Of a stretch of 64,000 bases of DNA, positions 10,581-21,246 are shown piece after piece (the first letter of the stretch is position 1; every line of letters starts with the position of its first letter). Both the position numbers and the translations under genes were made by a program. The stretch covers positions 38,665,194 through 38,729,193 of the forward strand of contig JARZZO010000012.1 in the NCBI GenBank assembly GCA_030544215.1, written 5' to 3'. The stretch comes from Zantedeschia hybrid cultivar (lineage: Eukaryota; Streptophyta; Magnoliopsida; Alismatales; Araceae). Under the pieces are notes generated by a model. The model worked only from the letters and a program-made list of their open reading frames with translations. It ran no database searches and had not been told where the DNA came from.

Positions 10581-11640
10581 TGAATCCTGTACTCAAATAT
10601 TAATTTCTTTGATCAAATCAATGAATTTTGATACTCTTTCAGTTAGTCACTTCATGTTGATTTTCTATACCTTAATCTCTTAGATGCATTCAACTAGTAC
10701 TTCAGCAAGTATACACAGCCAAATCTTTTCAAGAGGATTCCATTAAGATAAGTCAGTAGAAGTGATTATCTTTGGCCTTAAGAAAATATTCGGCTATTTA
10801 CATCAATACGTATAATCTCCAATAATTTCTTATTACACAATATAAGTATACATCACTATAGATAATCATCATTCACACGGTCCTTATCTATCGGGGACTT
10901 ATGAACATTCATCATATGATTTGTCACATCAAGAATCTATAATGCATTGACTGGTTTTAAATTCTCTCATTTTATTTCTAAAACCACATGGAACAACGCT
11001 TGTTCATTCTCAGTCAATGTTATTAACTTTTAGAATTCTTTATCATTAATGGAACTAAATAAAAATTATTTAGTTTCATATTAGTCTCTTAAAGATTTAC
11101 AGTCTAACAGTAGCCTATGCATCTTTTGAACCATTATTGAGTCTAACTCAACCCTTTCACTTTATCTCGATTTTCTTTCACTTGTCTAAGTCTGCATACT
11201 ATGGCAGATCTGAGAATCATTTCCAATATCTCATATTGGATAATCTAATTCTCTAATAGATATATAAAAGTTAATAATAAGAATACCAAAAAACTTCTTA
11301 CAAGTTTCATATTCTATTTATCTTTACTAAATATTCTTATATTAGTTGCAGTGAGAGAACTACTCTTTCTCTCTTTCAGTTGACTTGACTTTATCCTTCT
11401 CAAGTGTAGGTTCGACCGTTTAAGATCTTACCTTTAGCCTTTTTCAAAGGCATACCATGAATATCTCTTATTGTTAGTTTTATCTAAGAGATTTCATAAT
11501 ATCTGATTAAGATAGAAGTTATCATATGGCCTTGAAGACATTCATCATAGTCCTTTTGCCAATCTGAATTTGAGAAGTATCAGCATCCTATTAACCTCGG
11601 ATTAATATACGACAATTTAGTTAATAAAGGAAATAAAATG
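10579..11640 (-). pseudogene. CopA2 internal remnant (start of gag and following decayed sequence)
   Basis: Read on the minus strand this matches CopA1 from its gag start to about 7730, including the 'gctgaagta' and 'atgcatctaagagattaagg' blocks. It ends at 10579 against the truncated CopA1 3' LTR. The gag start is degenerate, and no reading frame of useful length survives. Everything downstream (rest of pol, 3' LTR) is missing. Confidence 0.75.
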
Positions 11641-14600
11641 ATCTAAGCAGACAGTTCTTATAATTCAATTATGGTCTTTTATCTTGAATTATTTCCCACT
11701 ATTTTTTGACGCACTGTATAACCCTCAGTTACACAAAACGAGAGACTCCGATGGTCTCCTAGTAGGGGTCAGAATCTCAATGACTTCTAGTACAGTCTTG
11801 TGGATAGCACAACAAACGGTAATACAATTAAAGAGCATTCATCTCATAGGACTTGCAACTCTTTGCAATATCTGATCATATCTTTGGTCCCCAAAGATTT
11901 AATGGCCTTGTGGATAGCACAACAAACCATTATTATGGTCAAAGACTTACCATCGTTACGAGACGGGTATAGATTCACATGCAACCTTTGTAGATAGCAC
12001 AACAAGGCTACATAGTTCCTCTACCTGATCAGAAGGTATATTATGCCATAGCCAGAGTCTCTCATCACAATTAGACAGGCCTTGTGGTAGCACAATAAAC
12101 CTGCCTATGGTAATTTGAGTCATATGACTATAACGATGCAGGATCATGTAGTAAGTTGTTAATTACTTATGTTACGGCTCAAACTTTAGTGAGGGTTTTA
12201 GATAACTTTTATCTTGATCTCTTCTTTGGTGGTAGTTTATAAATATATCACATATATATATTTAACTATACCTAGGTAATTATAATTGATTCATAGTCAA
12301 AAGGAAAACATGCATCATCCATACATGTTCATTATGTGGTCATAGACAATACGGTGATTAACTGGAGCCACACAATTAATCACAAAAAAAAATATAACAA
12401 TTATATTCATTAAACATGCATACAAATAGGCTCTAATGATCTCATCTCCTGACGCCTTCTTGGTTGCACTAGTGGATCATCCTCACCTCTCCTTAGCCGA
12501 CACGCTCAATGACAACATAATATTAAAATTTGAAATAATTTTTCCAAACACATATTAATTATAAGAGAAAGCCTTATGGCTGAGTACAATAATGGAGAGA
12601 GATAGAATTACATCGGAATGAAAGAGAGAGGGAGACACACAGGCCTTATTAATTAACTATTAATTAACCCACTCAAACTCTAAAAAGATCCACACAAACC
12701 ACATACCATCACATGATATGAAATTAATTAAGTGCATGTTCATGACCACCACAAATTTTAACTATCCATACATGATTAAACACATCACATGAAGGCTAAA
12801 ATTTGAAAAATTAATAGTTTTGGTTTTCTCAAAATCTCGGTACAAATCGAAATTGCATAAATTTGAATTTCGAAAATCATATTTTCTAATATGCATTTAA
12901 ATCTAATTTAAAGCATCAAACACATCATCATGTGCTCATAAGACTAAAATTAAAATTCTAAAAATTACATACATAATTTAGAATATTTCTAAAATTAATT
13001 AATCTAACACTAAGATTAATTTTAAATCACATTAACAAGAATTATTAATGTGAAATAATCTAACATTTAGATTGAATTAAAAATTCCTTAATAACTCTTA
13101 TAAAAGAATTTCTAACTCTAATTTTTAATTTCTTAACAACTCCTTGTTAAGACCCATTTACTAGATAATATTTCTTAATAACAATTATTAAGAAACAATA
13201 ATTAGAATATTACTAATCAAAACTAGTCTAACAATTAGACTTATTTAATCTTTTAATAACTTTTATTAAAAAATCATTTTTAAGTAGATTTGATCTTCAA
13301 AAATTTAATTAAGAGATCCTTAAGAATATTAATTAATTATCTTGATAACTATTATTAAAAGTTAATTAATCCTTATTCACTTTGATTAAGGTTAATTCTT
13401 AAGAAATAATTAACCCTTTGCATCATTATTATAAAGAGTTAACTTAGCACTTACTAACTACTTATTGAATGTCCCTTAATTAAATAATTAATTTCATAAC
13501 AACAATTGTTTAGAAATAAAATAAACTAATCATTTAATTAAAATTAACAAAATTTCTTAATTTATATTAAGATCATTACTTAAAAATTAATTAACAACAT
13601 TCGTTAAGATTGATTTAAGAACATATCTTAAATAATCCCTCAAAACACTTAATAAATAAATTAACAACCATTGTTCATTATTGTTAAGGTTATAACTTAA
13701 AATAAATTAACAACCCTTCTTAATTAGATCTAAGTTCACACCTTTAAGAAATAACCCCTTATTATTATCACATCTTAAAAACAATCTTTTATTAACTAAA
13801 AATTATAAATTTAGGTTTAAAACTAATTTTAAATTGAAATAAATTTTAAACTATGTTAAATTTTAATTTGCAATGAATAGGGATGGGGTTTATATTCAAA
13901 TAAGGGGTTTAAAGGGTAAAGGGGGTTAAATGGGCTGGGATTAAACGGCTAAATGGTCTTGGTTGATTGGGCCATGGGCCTGGACTGGCTCAGCCAGGCA
14001 TGACCTGGCCTAGGCCGCTTGGTCTGAGCCAGGCAGGCCCCAATGGGGCACCTGGGCTCGGCCCAACGCTTGGGGCCAGGTTGCTTGGCTCGGGCCCAGG
14101 GCCCCCCCCCAGCTGGGCCGGCCTGGGGTCATACGAGCTGGCACAGGACCGCCCAGTCTAGGGCTTTATCGCTAGGGTCGCCCAGCCTGGCCCAGGATCC
14201 CCATTAGGGTTTTTGCCCCCAAAGCCGCCGCTGGTTAGCCCTTTTCCAGGCTCCTCCACCGACAGCGGGAGGGGAAAACCAGGGTGCCAAGACGTTGCAA
14301 GGGGGGTCCCCTTCCATCCCTGTCGCTGGCCGGCGACCCCCTTTGCCGTCGGTGGCCCCCATTTGTTGCGGTTCATCCCATGAAACCTTCCTCCTTTTCA
14401 TTTTAAACATTTAAAAAATAGAAAGAAGGGGGTTTTTCCACCAACTGTCGATGACTACCGGGGATTGGGAGGGCTAGCTGGTCATACAAGCAAGTTAATT
14501 TTGTGGTCTTCCATCACCATGGAAGCCCGAACCAAGCCCACAATGTCCGGTTCTTCATCCCCATGAAGAACCATATGAAAACCCCAAAATAAATGAATTT

Positions 14601-14735
14601 CTTGAGAGAAAAATAATTCGATTATTACACGTTCATCTCATGAATGAATTCCACTGAGAAAGAAGAAATTAAATGCATGGAATTAATTTCTAAATATTAA
14701 TTTTAGTATTGCAAAACGAATCAGAGCGGAACCTA
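11641..14735 (-). mobile_element. CopA2 long untranslated leader
   Basis: A 3.1-kb leader on the minus strand, collinear with that of CopA1: GC-rich block (about 13930-14400, with a G run in element sense at 14102-14110), AT-rich micro-hairpin block (about 13000-13860), CT-rich block (about 12590-12650), and the hairpin series (11797-12105). The hairpin loops differ from those of all other copies. No convincing coding sequence is present. Confidence 0.8.
11797..12105 (-). other. CopA2 hairpin series with replaced loop motif
   Basis: The positions matching the hairpins of the other leaders are kept, but each loop now holds TTGTGCTATCCACAA (element sense) instead of TGTGTTTACCCGGG. Plus-strand positions of the motif: 11798-11812, 11908-11922, 11988-12002, and a shorter form at 12082-12095. 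Stems in element sense are kept: TAATGG/CCATTA around the second (11900-11905, 11927-11932), TGTAGCC/GGTTGCA around the third (pairs fully if G-U is allowed), and AGGCAGG/CCTGTCT around the fourth (one G-U). The new motif can itself pair (TTGTG with CACAA). The first stem is weak. Confidence 0.72.
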
Positions 14736-14747
14736 GCTCTGATACCA
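14736..14747 (-). other. Primer binding site (initiator tRNA-Met), CopA2
   Basis: Reverse complement of TGGTATCAGAGC, one base inside the 5' LTR boundary at 14749. It sets the minus orientation of the element. Confidence 0.93.
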
Positions 14748-14748
14748 C

Positions 14749-16320
14749 TGTTGGGATCTGGGTGAGGAGCAATGAACGCAGCAAAAGCAACAAACAAAAT
14801 CCTGTCCGATTCCCACTGATCCAATTTGGAACAAAATCGAAAATCGAAAAAACTGGTTGTGATCATATCACCTTGCGCATATTCGAATTTGCGACCGTTT
14901 TGGTTCCGTCGAGGTGATGCTGCAAGCCGCACAAGCGCCGGCCTCTAGCGGTATCCACGCGATCCTCCACGGTGGTTCGTCCTCACTCCCTTGTCCAACT
15001 CAGCTCGCTTGCTGAAGATCCGTCATCGCAATGACATCCAAAAAACCCGCGAACGGGAATTCCTGACTTTTAGGAATTGCGCACTGCGGACACGGGAACT
15101 GTCCTAGCACCTCAAGAGGGGCACCCAAAGGAGGAAGAGAGAGAGGGGGAAGGCCATCATGGGGAGACTCTAGAGCTTGGCCCAGGGCTTCTCAATAGCA
15201 CGTATATATATTAAGTCGGCACGACTTTGCATAAAAGTTCCCGAGTTAATATAGATCCACTTAAGTACCACTGACTTAGAATTTATTTGCGTGTGACCCT
15301 CTAAGCCCATTAACCAGTCCAATTTTCAGCCTGTTAAGTTTAATAACTAGTTATTGACTAATTGTGATTAATTAATATCTAGATATTAATTAATTACTTA
15401 ACCAAATTAACATCTCATGTAAATTTGGTTGGACTTCCGATCAAGTTGGGTGCCAAGCAACACGGTATGATCTCGGAAGGTAATAGGGTTCAACAACCCA
15501 CGCATGGAACTTATCCGTCCACGGTTACCATGTGACTTGAATCCTTCGTTCGCACAATACTCTCAAGTTAACCTAGGATATAGTCAATTGTCAAACCCTA
15601 GATGGTTAACTCACTTGAATCAAATTCTGTTGTACAATGTCAGAAAACACCTTTTCTAATATTGTGTCTACTCTGGCCAGAGATTCCTGAGGATCTATTC
15701 TAAAGCATTCTCTCTAGATATCTAAGAGTGAATGATCCTTTATTGAACACACAATCACCTTCGAAAGTCTTCCGCTGGACCCAATCCTTGACTATTAGAA
15801 ATCCCATAGATAGGGATTCATAAGTCAAGGTCAAAGCCCAAAAGTCCACTGACAAGGTGTCTTTGGTGTCTCAAGTCCAAAGATCAACTACACCATTGTG
15901 ACGATGAATCATGCCGATTGACAGTCAAGTAAATTACCATTCGGCGATTCATATTGGATCAATTCAGTGAACTCATTCCGAATGAGCACCTACAAGTTCT
16001 CCATAGTGTCCCCACACAAGTGACTAACAAGATCCGTCACCCTGATTATATGAGCTGAAAAAACCTGTACTAGTCTTATCGGATGTTTGATTTCGTCTTC
16101 AAACATCCTACGACTTGGAACAATTCAGAATATGTGTTTATAAGTCATCAATCTCATTATTATGATCTCATCATAATCCAATGACTATTACACATATTCA
16201 TGGACTTCATTATACAAAATAATGAACACGTCAATCTATAATGAAATATATGTCATTTATTATTGAACCAGATTGAAATAGGTACCTCGTGATTGGCTTA
16301 GAAGACACCTATATCTATCA
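14749..16320 (-). mobile_element. CopA2 5' LTR, full length
   Basis: A 1572-bp family-A LTR. On the plus strand it runs from TGTTGGGATC to ...ACCTATATCTATCA, so in element sense it starts TGATAGATATAGG and ends GATCCCAACA. A TATA box in element sense is at 15210-15203. It is flanked on the right by CCCCC (16321-16325), the likely target duplication; the matching left copy is lost with the missing 3' half of the element. Confidence 0.93.
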
Positions 16321-17313
16321 CCCCCGTTCCAAACTAATTCCCTCTCCTCAAGGACATATTTCCTATTACTCCAAAGAAAAGTTGTTGTATATAGGCTACC
16401 TGGAAAGGAATGTTAGGTTAGAAGTATTGGAGTTTCCTGTGCTATCTTTAGATGACTACATTGAATAATATATTGCTCAACATAAGATCATCACTAAGGA
16501 AGTTGAGACTATCAAAGAGAACTTAGCATTCCAAATTGAACAAGAGTAGAGAAAGGATCATTTTATAGAATTCTTCAACTTTACCAGGAACAATCTAAGC
16601 AGAGCTAAGCAAGGTTTGCCTCCATGAAGTATGCTTGAATGGATGGAGGCCCCATGAGCTCAAGTGGGGCACATACAAGGACACAACAAAGTGGGAATAC
16701 AGAAGTTTATTATACTTTTATGAAAGGAGAAGAGCTACTAATGTACCAAAGGTACAATTGAGACAATTCCAATATCTTATCTTGGTGGCACAATTAGCTC
16801 AACGAAGACCTCAGATTGAGCTCTCCTTGCACCTTGAATTGAACTCCGTCCATTGCTGCATCAAGTATCCCAAAGCGCATTACCTCATGATGGATACACT
16901 AGTAGGGGGACAGATTATGGAGATGTATGCCAAGCAATATGGCAAGTTCCACTATGTGTTGTCATTCCCTCAGTTTCTGAAAAGACCTCTTAAGATCTCT
17001 TCAGCCATATTAGCATAAGTATACTTCCAAGTTGAGAGATACAATGAAGAAGAATGGGCAAAGGCTTATCCAGAGGCCCATAAGCACTTGTTGGACATTA
17101 ACAGAGAGAGAGAGGACCCAACAGAAAGAATCTATTAACTTTGAGAGAATTTGAGGATCAACAATCCACAGCTCACTTTGCAGATTCTTACATCAACTAG
17201 AAGTAGAAACATTTGGCATTTTACAATAAGAGGAAAGAACTATCTCAGAGTCAGTTAAAGTTCCTGCTCAGCATCAATGCTTTCCTGAGATATGCGAGGA
17301 ATTCAGTTCCCCC
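16321..17313 (+). pseudogene. Old spliced pseudogene of unknown function, first part
   Basis: A coding-like stretch can be followed on the plus strand with several stops and at least one frameshift. From 16352: HISYYSKEKLLYIGYLERN, then a stretch rich in charged residues that could be coiled coil, then from about 16638 a block (WEYRSLLYFYERRRA, later HLELNSVHCC and YGKFHYVLSFPQF) to 17018, and more in a neighbouring frame to 17313. I do not recognise a family. The length, the broken frame and the neighbouring mobile elements suggest a gene once carried by a transposable element, perhaps related to the antisense gene at 58391-59785. It is interrupted by the solo LTR at 17314 and by Gyp2 at 19047. 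Confidence 0.5.
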
Positions 17314-18864
17314 TGTTGGGATCGCTGTGTTGGGATCCGATCCTAAAACGCAGCAGAATAAAATTTTCTGGACCGGATCTATCCTGTTTCGGTCGTTAAA
17401 ACTAAATCGGTGTAAATCTAATTTACCTTGCGCGGATTCGAATCCGCGACCGTTTTCCGGTTCCGTCGGAGCGATGCCGCAAGTCGCGCAGATGCCCGAC
17501 CTCTAGCGGTATCCACGCGGTTCTCCTTGCGATGGATCGTCCTCGCTTCCTCGCTCGTTGCGGCGCTCGAAGATCCCGTCTGACTGCGCGTGATCCGCCG
17601 CGACATGCGGATCTAGAATCCCCGTCGAACGGGAAGTGGAGCAGTTGGGAACGGCACGCCCAGAGGAGAGAGAAAGTGAGAAGAACGAATGACGGCTAGG
17701 TCAGGGTTGCTGGCCCCGGACGTAGAATCCGTTCTTTTATAAGAAGTCAGTTTGCGGTTTTTCACAAAAACCCAGACTTATCTGAAATCCTGTCGGATTA
17801 TCCATCGACTTGAAAACTATTTGCGTGTGACCCTCTAGGCCCAAATACCAGTCCAGTTAATAGCCCATTAAGTCCAGTAACCCTTTACTGACCCACTGTA
17901 TTAATTAATATCCTTATATTCAATTAATCAGCCGAATTTAATGTCCCACAATAAATTCGGACGGACTGCCGATCACGTTGGATGCCAAGCAACATCGCGT
18001 GATCCTGGATGGCACTGGGGTTATCGCAACCCTCTATTGGAACCTTTCTGTCATCGGTTAGCGTGCGGATATAATCCTTCATCCGTACAATGTTCCCGAA
18101 TCGACCTAGGGCATGGTTTACTGTTAAACCCTATTTGGTCGATTCACTTGAATCAGATGCCGCTAATCTGAATCCGATAACTCCTTATCGATTACAGAGT
18201 CCGCCCTGGCCAGGGACTTTAAGCGCATCATTCCCGGAACATTCTCTCTCAAACAACCGAGAGCGGATGATCCCGTATTGAACACACAATTACCTTCGAG
18301 GGCATTTCCGTGAACCCAATCGCTTGACTTATTGATATCCCATGGTTAGGGATTCGTTCGTCAAGGTCAAAGCTCAGAAACCTACCAACAAGGTATCTTT
18401 GGAGTCTCAGGTCCAAGGATCATCCACGCAACCGTGACAATTGAATCAAGCTGGTTAACAGTGAGGTGATTACCATCCAGCGATTCATAGTCGAATCAGT
18501 TCAGTGAACTCATTCACCAATGAGCACCTATAGGTTCAGCATAGTGTCTCCACACAAGTGACTTATGGGATCAGTCACCCTCATCATATGAGCTGAAGTA
18601 ACCTATACTAGTCTATCCGGATGTTCGATGTCATATCTCAAATATCCTATGACTAGGAACAATTAAGAACATGTGTTTATAAGTTTTCGGTCCCGTAATT
18701 ATGATCTCATCATGATCCGAAGACTATTGCACATGTTCATGGACTTCATCGTGATACGATAAACACAGATCGAAATAATTACACACAATGAATTATTGCC
18801 ATTTATTAATAATCTGAATATGTACACAGTATCGGATTGGCTTTGAGACCATCTAATACTAACA
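17314..18864 (-). mobile_element. Solo copia LTR, family C
   Basis: 1551 bp, TGTTGGGATC to ...CTAATACTAACA on the plus strand, closely similar to the CopC LTRs. A perfect 5-bp target duplication CCCCC flanks it (17309-17313 and 18865-18869). No internal region is present, so it arose by LTR-LTR recombination. A TATA box in element sense lies at 17741-17735. Confidence 0.93.
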
Positions 18865-19046
18865 CCCCCATCCTAAGGACTAAATTTTTTGCTGCAGAGT
18901 ACAATACAAGGATGCAAAGAAGCTATGAACAATGTCGTCAGAAGCAAATTGAAGTTGGTCAACCCATTGAACTATCCCCAGAGGCCTTCCTATCCAGATC
19001 AGAATTTCTTGAATAGAAGACTTAGGAGATAATTACAACTCATTCT
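18865..19046 (+). pseudogene. Old spliced pseudogene, second part
   Basis: Sequence resumes directly after the solo LTR and its CCCCC duplicate. A short coding-like segment (VQYKDAKKL near 18899, or EAMNNVVRSKLKLVNP in a neighbouring frame) reaches to the insertion point of Gyp2 at 19046. The flank resumes at 62315. Too degenerate to assign a function. Confidence 0.4.
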
Positions 19047-19259
19047 TGTAGACACGCCAATTTCGAGATCATATTGAGTAAATTTCATGTCACAATAATA
19101 ATGCTCCAGAATGGTCTGATATTTAATCATTAATTAATTTTTATTGATTTTCTCTCAAAATTTGTTGAATCACGTCGCGTAAGCGCGACGCCATTTGGAT
19201 TCTTAGCAGAAATCAATTTGGAATTAAAATCAGTAAATTTAAGAGGATTTAACTAAATA

Positions 19260-19279
19260 GCGTCGTCTATAGACGACGC
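19260..19279. repeat. Perfect 20-bp palindrome in Gyp2 LTR
   Basis: GCGTCGTCTATAGACGACGC reads the same on both strands. In the 3' LTR the matching site (61308-61327) has two substitutions. It is one member of the dispersed GCGTCG...CGACGC family. Confidence 0.9.
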
Positions 19280-19613
19280 CATTTAAGTCTTAATCCGCTT
19301 AGGCTTACTATTTCTAATTCTGGTTAATTTTCTAATTTATCTTAAGCACGTCACATGTATACAACACCTTTCATATTTCCTAATTATTTTTTGTTTCCAT
19401 TTTCAAATTTATTTCTATTTTGGCTGTATCAATTAACTAAAAGACGTCTCACTTGGGCGACGCATTTTAAGAGTTTCCTAATAATCATGATTTAGCCGAG
19501 ATAGTTTGGTTCTCAAGCTTGAAAGGGTTTCCAATTCCCATTATGATCGTCCAGGGCAAGTCCGAGCTGCAGGAAAGTCCCTTTGAAGGCCTAAATATCT
19601 TAAAATCACTTCT

Positions 19614-19621
19614 TATAAATA
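19614..19621 (+). promoter_or_regulatory. TATA box of Gyp2 5' LTR
   Basis: TATAAATA within 'cttcttataaatacata', conserved in the 3' LTR at 61663-61670. It lies 140-440 bp downstream of the palindrome cluster, which puts the palindromes in the upstream regulatory part of U3. Confidence 0.7.
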
Positions 19622-20260
19622 CATATGGACATTGACCTTTGAAAAAGGTTGGCTATTGGAAAATTTGAAGCTTCTAACAAGGTTTTTAGAGATCCTCAAG
19701 AAGAAAAACGTAGACAAGAAGGGAAGCTTCATCTTCTTCATCCTCTTCATTCTTTGAAGCCTATTGAAAACCAAGGCTATGGAGGGGCCATCCTTTTCTT
19801 TTCTTTTCTTCTTAATCTTTTCCCATTGATTCATATAGTTTAAATTTCTGTTTTCATATAGTTCTCCATTACATCACTTCATCACACACACCTATTCCAT
19901 AATCTCCAAACCTACAAATCCTTTACAAAGTGAGTTCTTTTAGTTTAGTTGCATGTTTAGATTCTTAATTAGAATAGATACTATACTATTTTAGTTCTAA
20001 TCATATTTTTCATGTTTCTTTGATTTTTCACAAGGTACAAAATAAAAACAAGAGTAAAGAAAGAGAAGGCTCTTTTCTTTTGGCCGGTCAGAAGAGAAGA
20101 ACAAAAAGACCTTATATTCTCCCCATTTGTCAAGTTAGTAAGCGATGACTTTTCCTTTGAAACCCTTGATTTCTGGCGATCACGATTTCTTTATCATTAT
20201 TAATCATAGTAAACACATGATAACATGATGGATACACTCTTTTTGAGCACTACAACTTTT

Positions 20261-20276
20261 TGGCGATCACGGTGGG
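20261..20276 (+). other. Probable primer binding site of Gyp2
   Basis: TGGCGATCACGGTGGG begins six bases after the LTR end. Tat/Ogre elements commonly have a site beginning TGGCGA at this place, primed by a tRNA other than initiator Met. The exact tRNA cannot be told by eye. Confidence 0.6.
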
Positions 20277-21246
20277 ATTTGTCTTGCCGTTTCTCTCCTT
20301 TTTACTCTTGTTGATTTCATTGGGCACCTCGATACACCACTTGTGTCCCTTGGACACATTTGATGGTCTGTTGGTTGGTTATTTGACTTTTATCTCCACG
20401 TGCACCTCGTGCACACCCCCTTGTGGCAAAAGTTTGCCCTCCTTTGATTGCCTTGAGAAGTGGTATTACAAAGTGTGTTTGTTCAGATTGATACCCATGT
20501 GTTGCATGATTGGTCTACATATTCAAATTGCCGTCACATGAGCAGTTGATTTCTTAGTCATCTTGTTGTTTGAAGAGTGGATTGCCCCTGATCTTGCTCC
20601 TTATTTGCTGCTTTTGGGACTTAAAGCGCCTCTGTACAGGGAGATGCGTTTAATTAAATGCGTCGCCCTATCAAGATGCGATTTAGTACCCCTTTATCTT
20701 CCCTGCTGCCCGAGCTTCTGTAAATAGGAAGGATTACTGTTTTGAATAGCGTCGGTTAACAGTGACACGATTCAAGCTCTCATCCCTATTGCTCATTAGC
20801 ACTCGGATCACTGATCTTCTTGCTACCTATATTTATTTATTCTACATTAAAGGCCATCCAGGCCACAAGTCATTTGCATCGGGGCTCACCCTCCTCCTCT
20901 AGGAACACCTCTCTTGGCATCCTCACCTTTCTCTGACTGGGTCAATCCCTCGATCAGACTAGAGTGGTTGGTGTTAAGACTTCCGTAAGTCCCCAAAAAC
21001 AAAGAATTCCTCTTTGTTCATCGAGCTGGTTGTACCATTTGAAGTCCCGAGTAGTTGCTCATATTGTGGTGAGTAAAGTCGTAGAGCATAACGGTGGAAA
21101 TTGAATTGAAACTAAGATCTTACCTATTGAGAGAATCTGAGTTTAAAAATTCAATTAACCAAACAAGTAACTATCAAAACAACATGAGCATCTACTTGGT
21201 TGTTAATATGTGCAAACTTGATTGAAATAATTGTCATCTCAATACA
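20277..21246 (+). mobile_element. Gyp2 leader before gag
   Basis: Untranslated sequence between the primer site and the gag ATG at 21247. It holds two further copies of the GCGTCG-type motif near 20660-20690 and 20747-20771. A 93-codon frame over the primer site has no start codon other than TTG and no recognisable domain, so I treat it as non-coding. Confidence 0.7.

Larger units (their letters stand above)
19047..20254 (+). mobile_element. Gyp2 5' LTR
   Basis: 1208 bp, TGTAGACACG to GAGCACTACA. It carries four copies of a GCGTCG...CGACGC palindrome upstream of a TATA box (19614-19621): 19173-19190, 19260-19279 (perfect 20-bp palindrome), about 19346-19367 (degenerate) and about 19441-19464. 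It agrees closely with the 3' LTR, with scattered, mostly transition differences, so the insertion is old but not ancient. Confidence 0.93.

Noticed and set aside
20260..20541. 93-codon frame with hydrophobic start after the Gyp2 5' LTR
   Set aside because: Begins at a TTG inside the primer site and lies in the untranslated leader; no supporting conservation.
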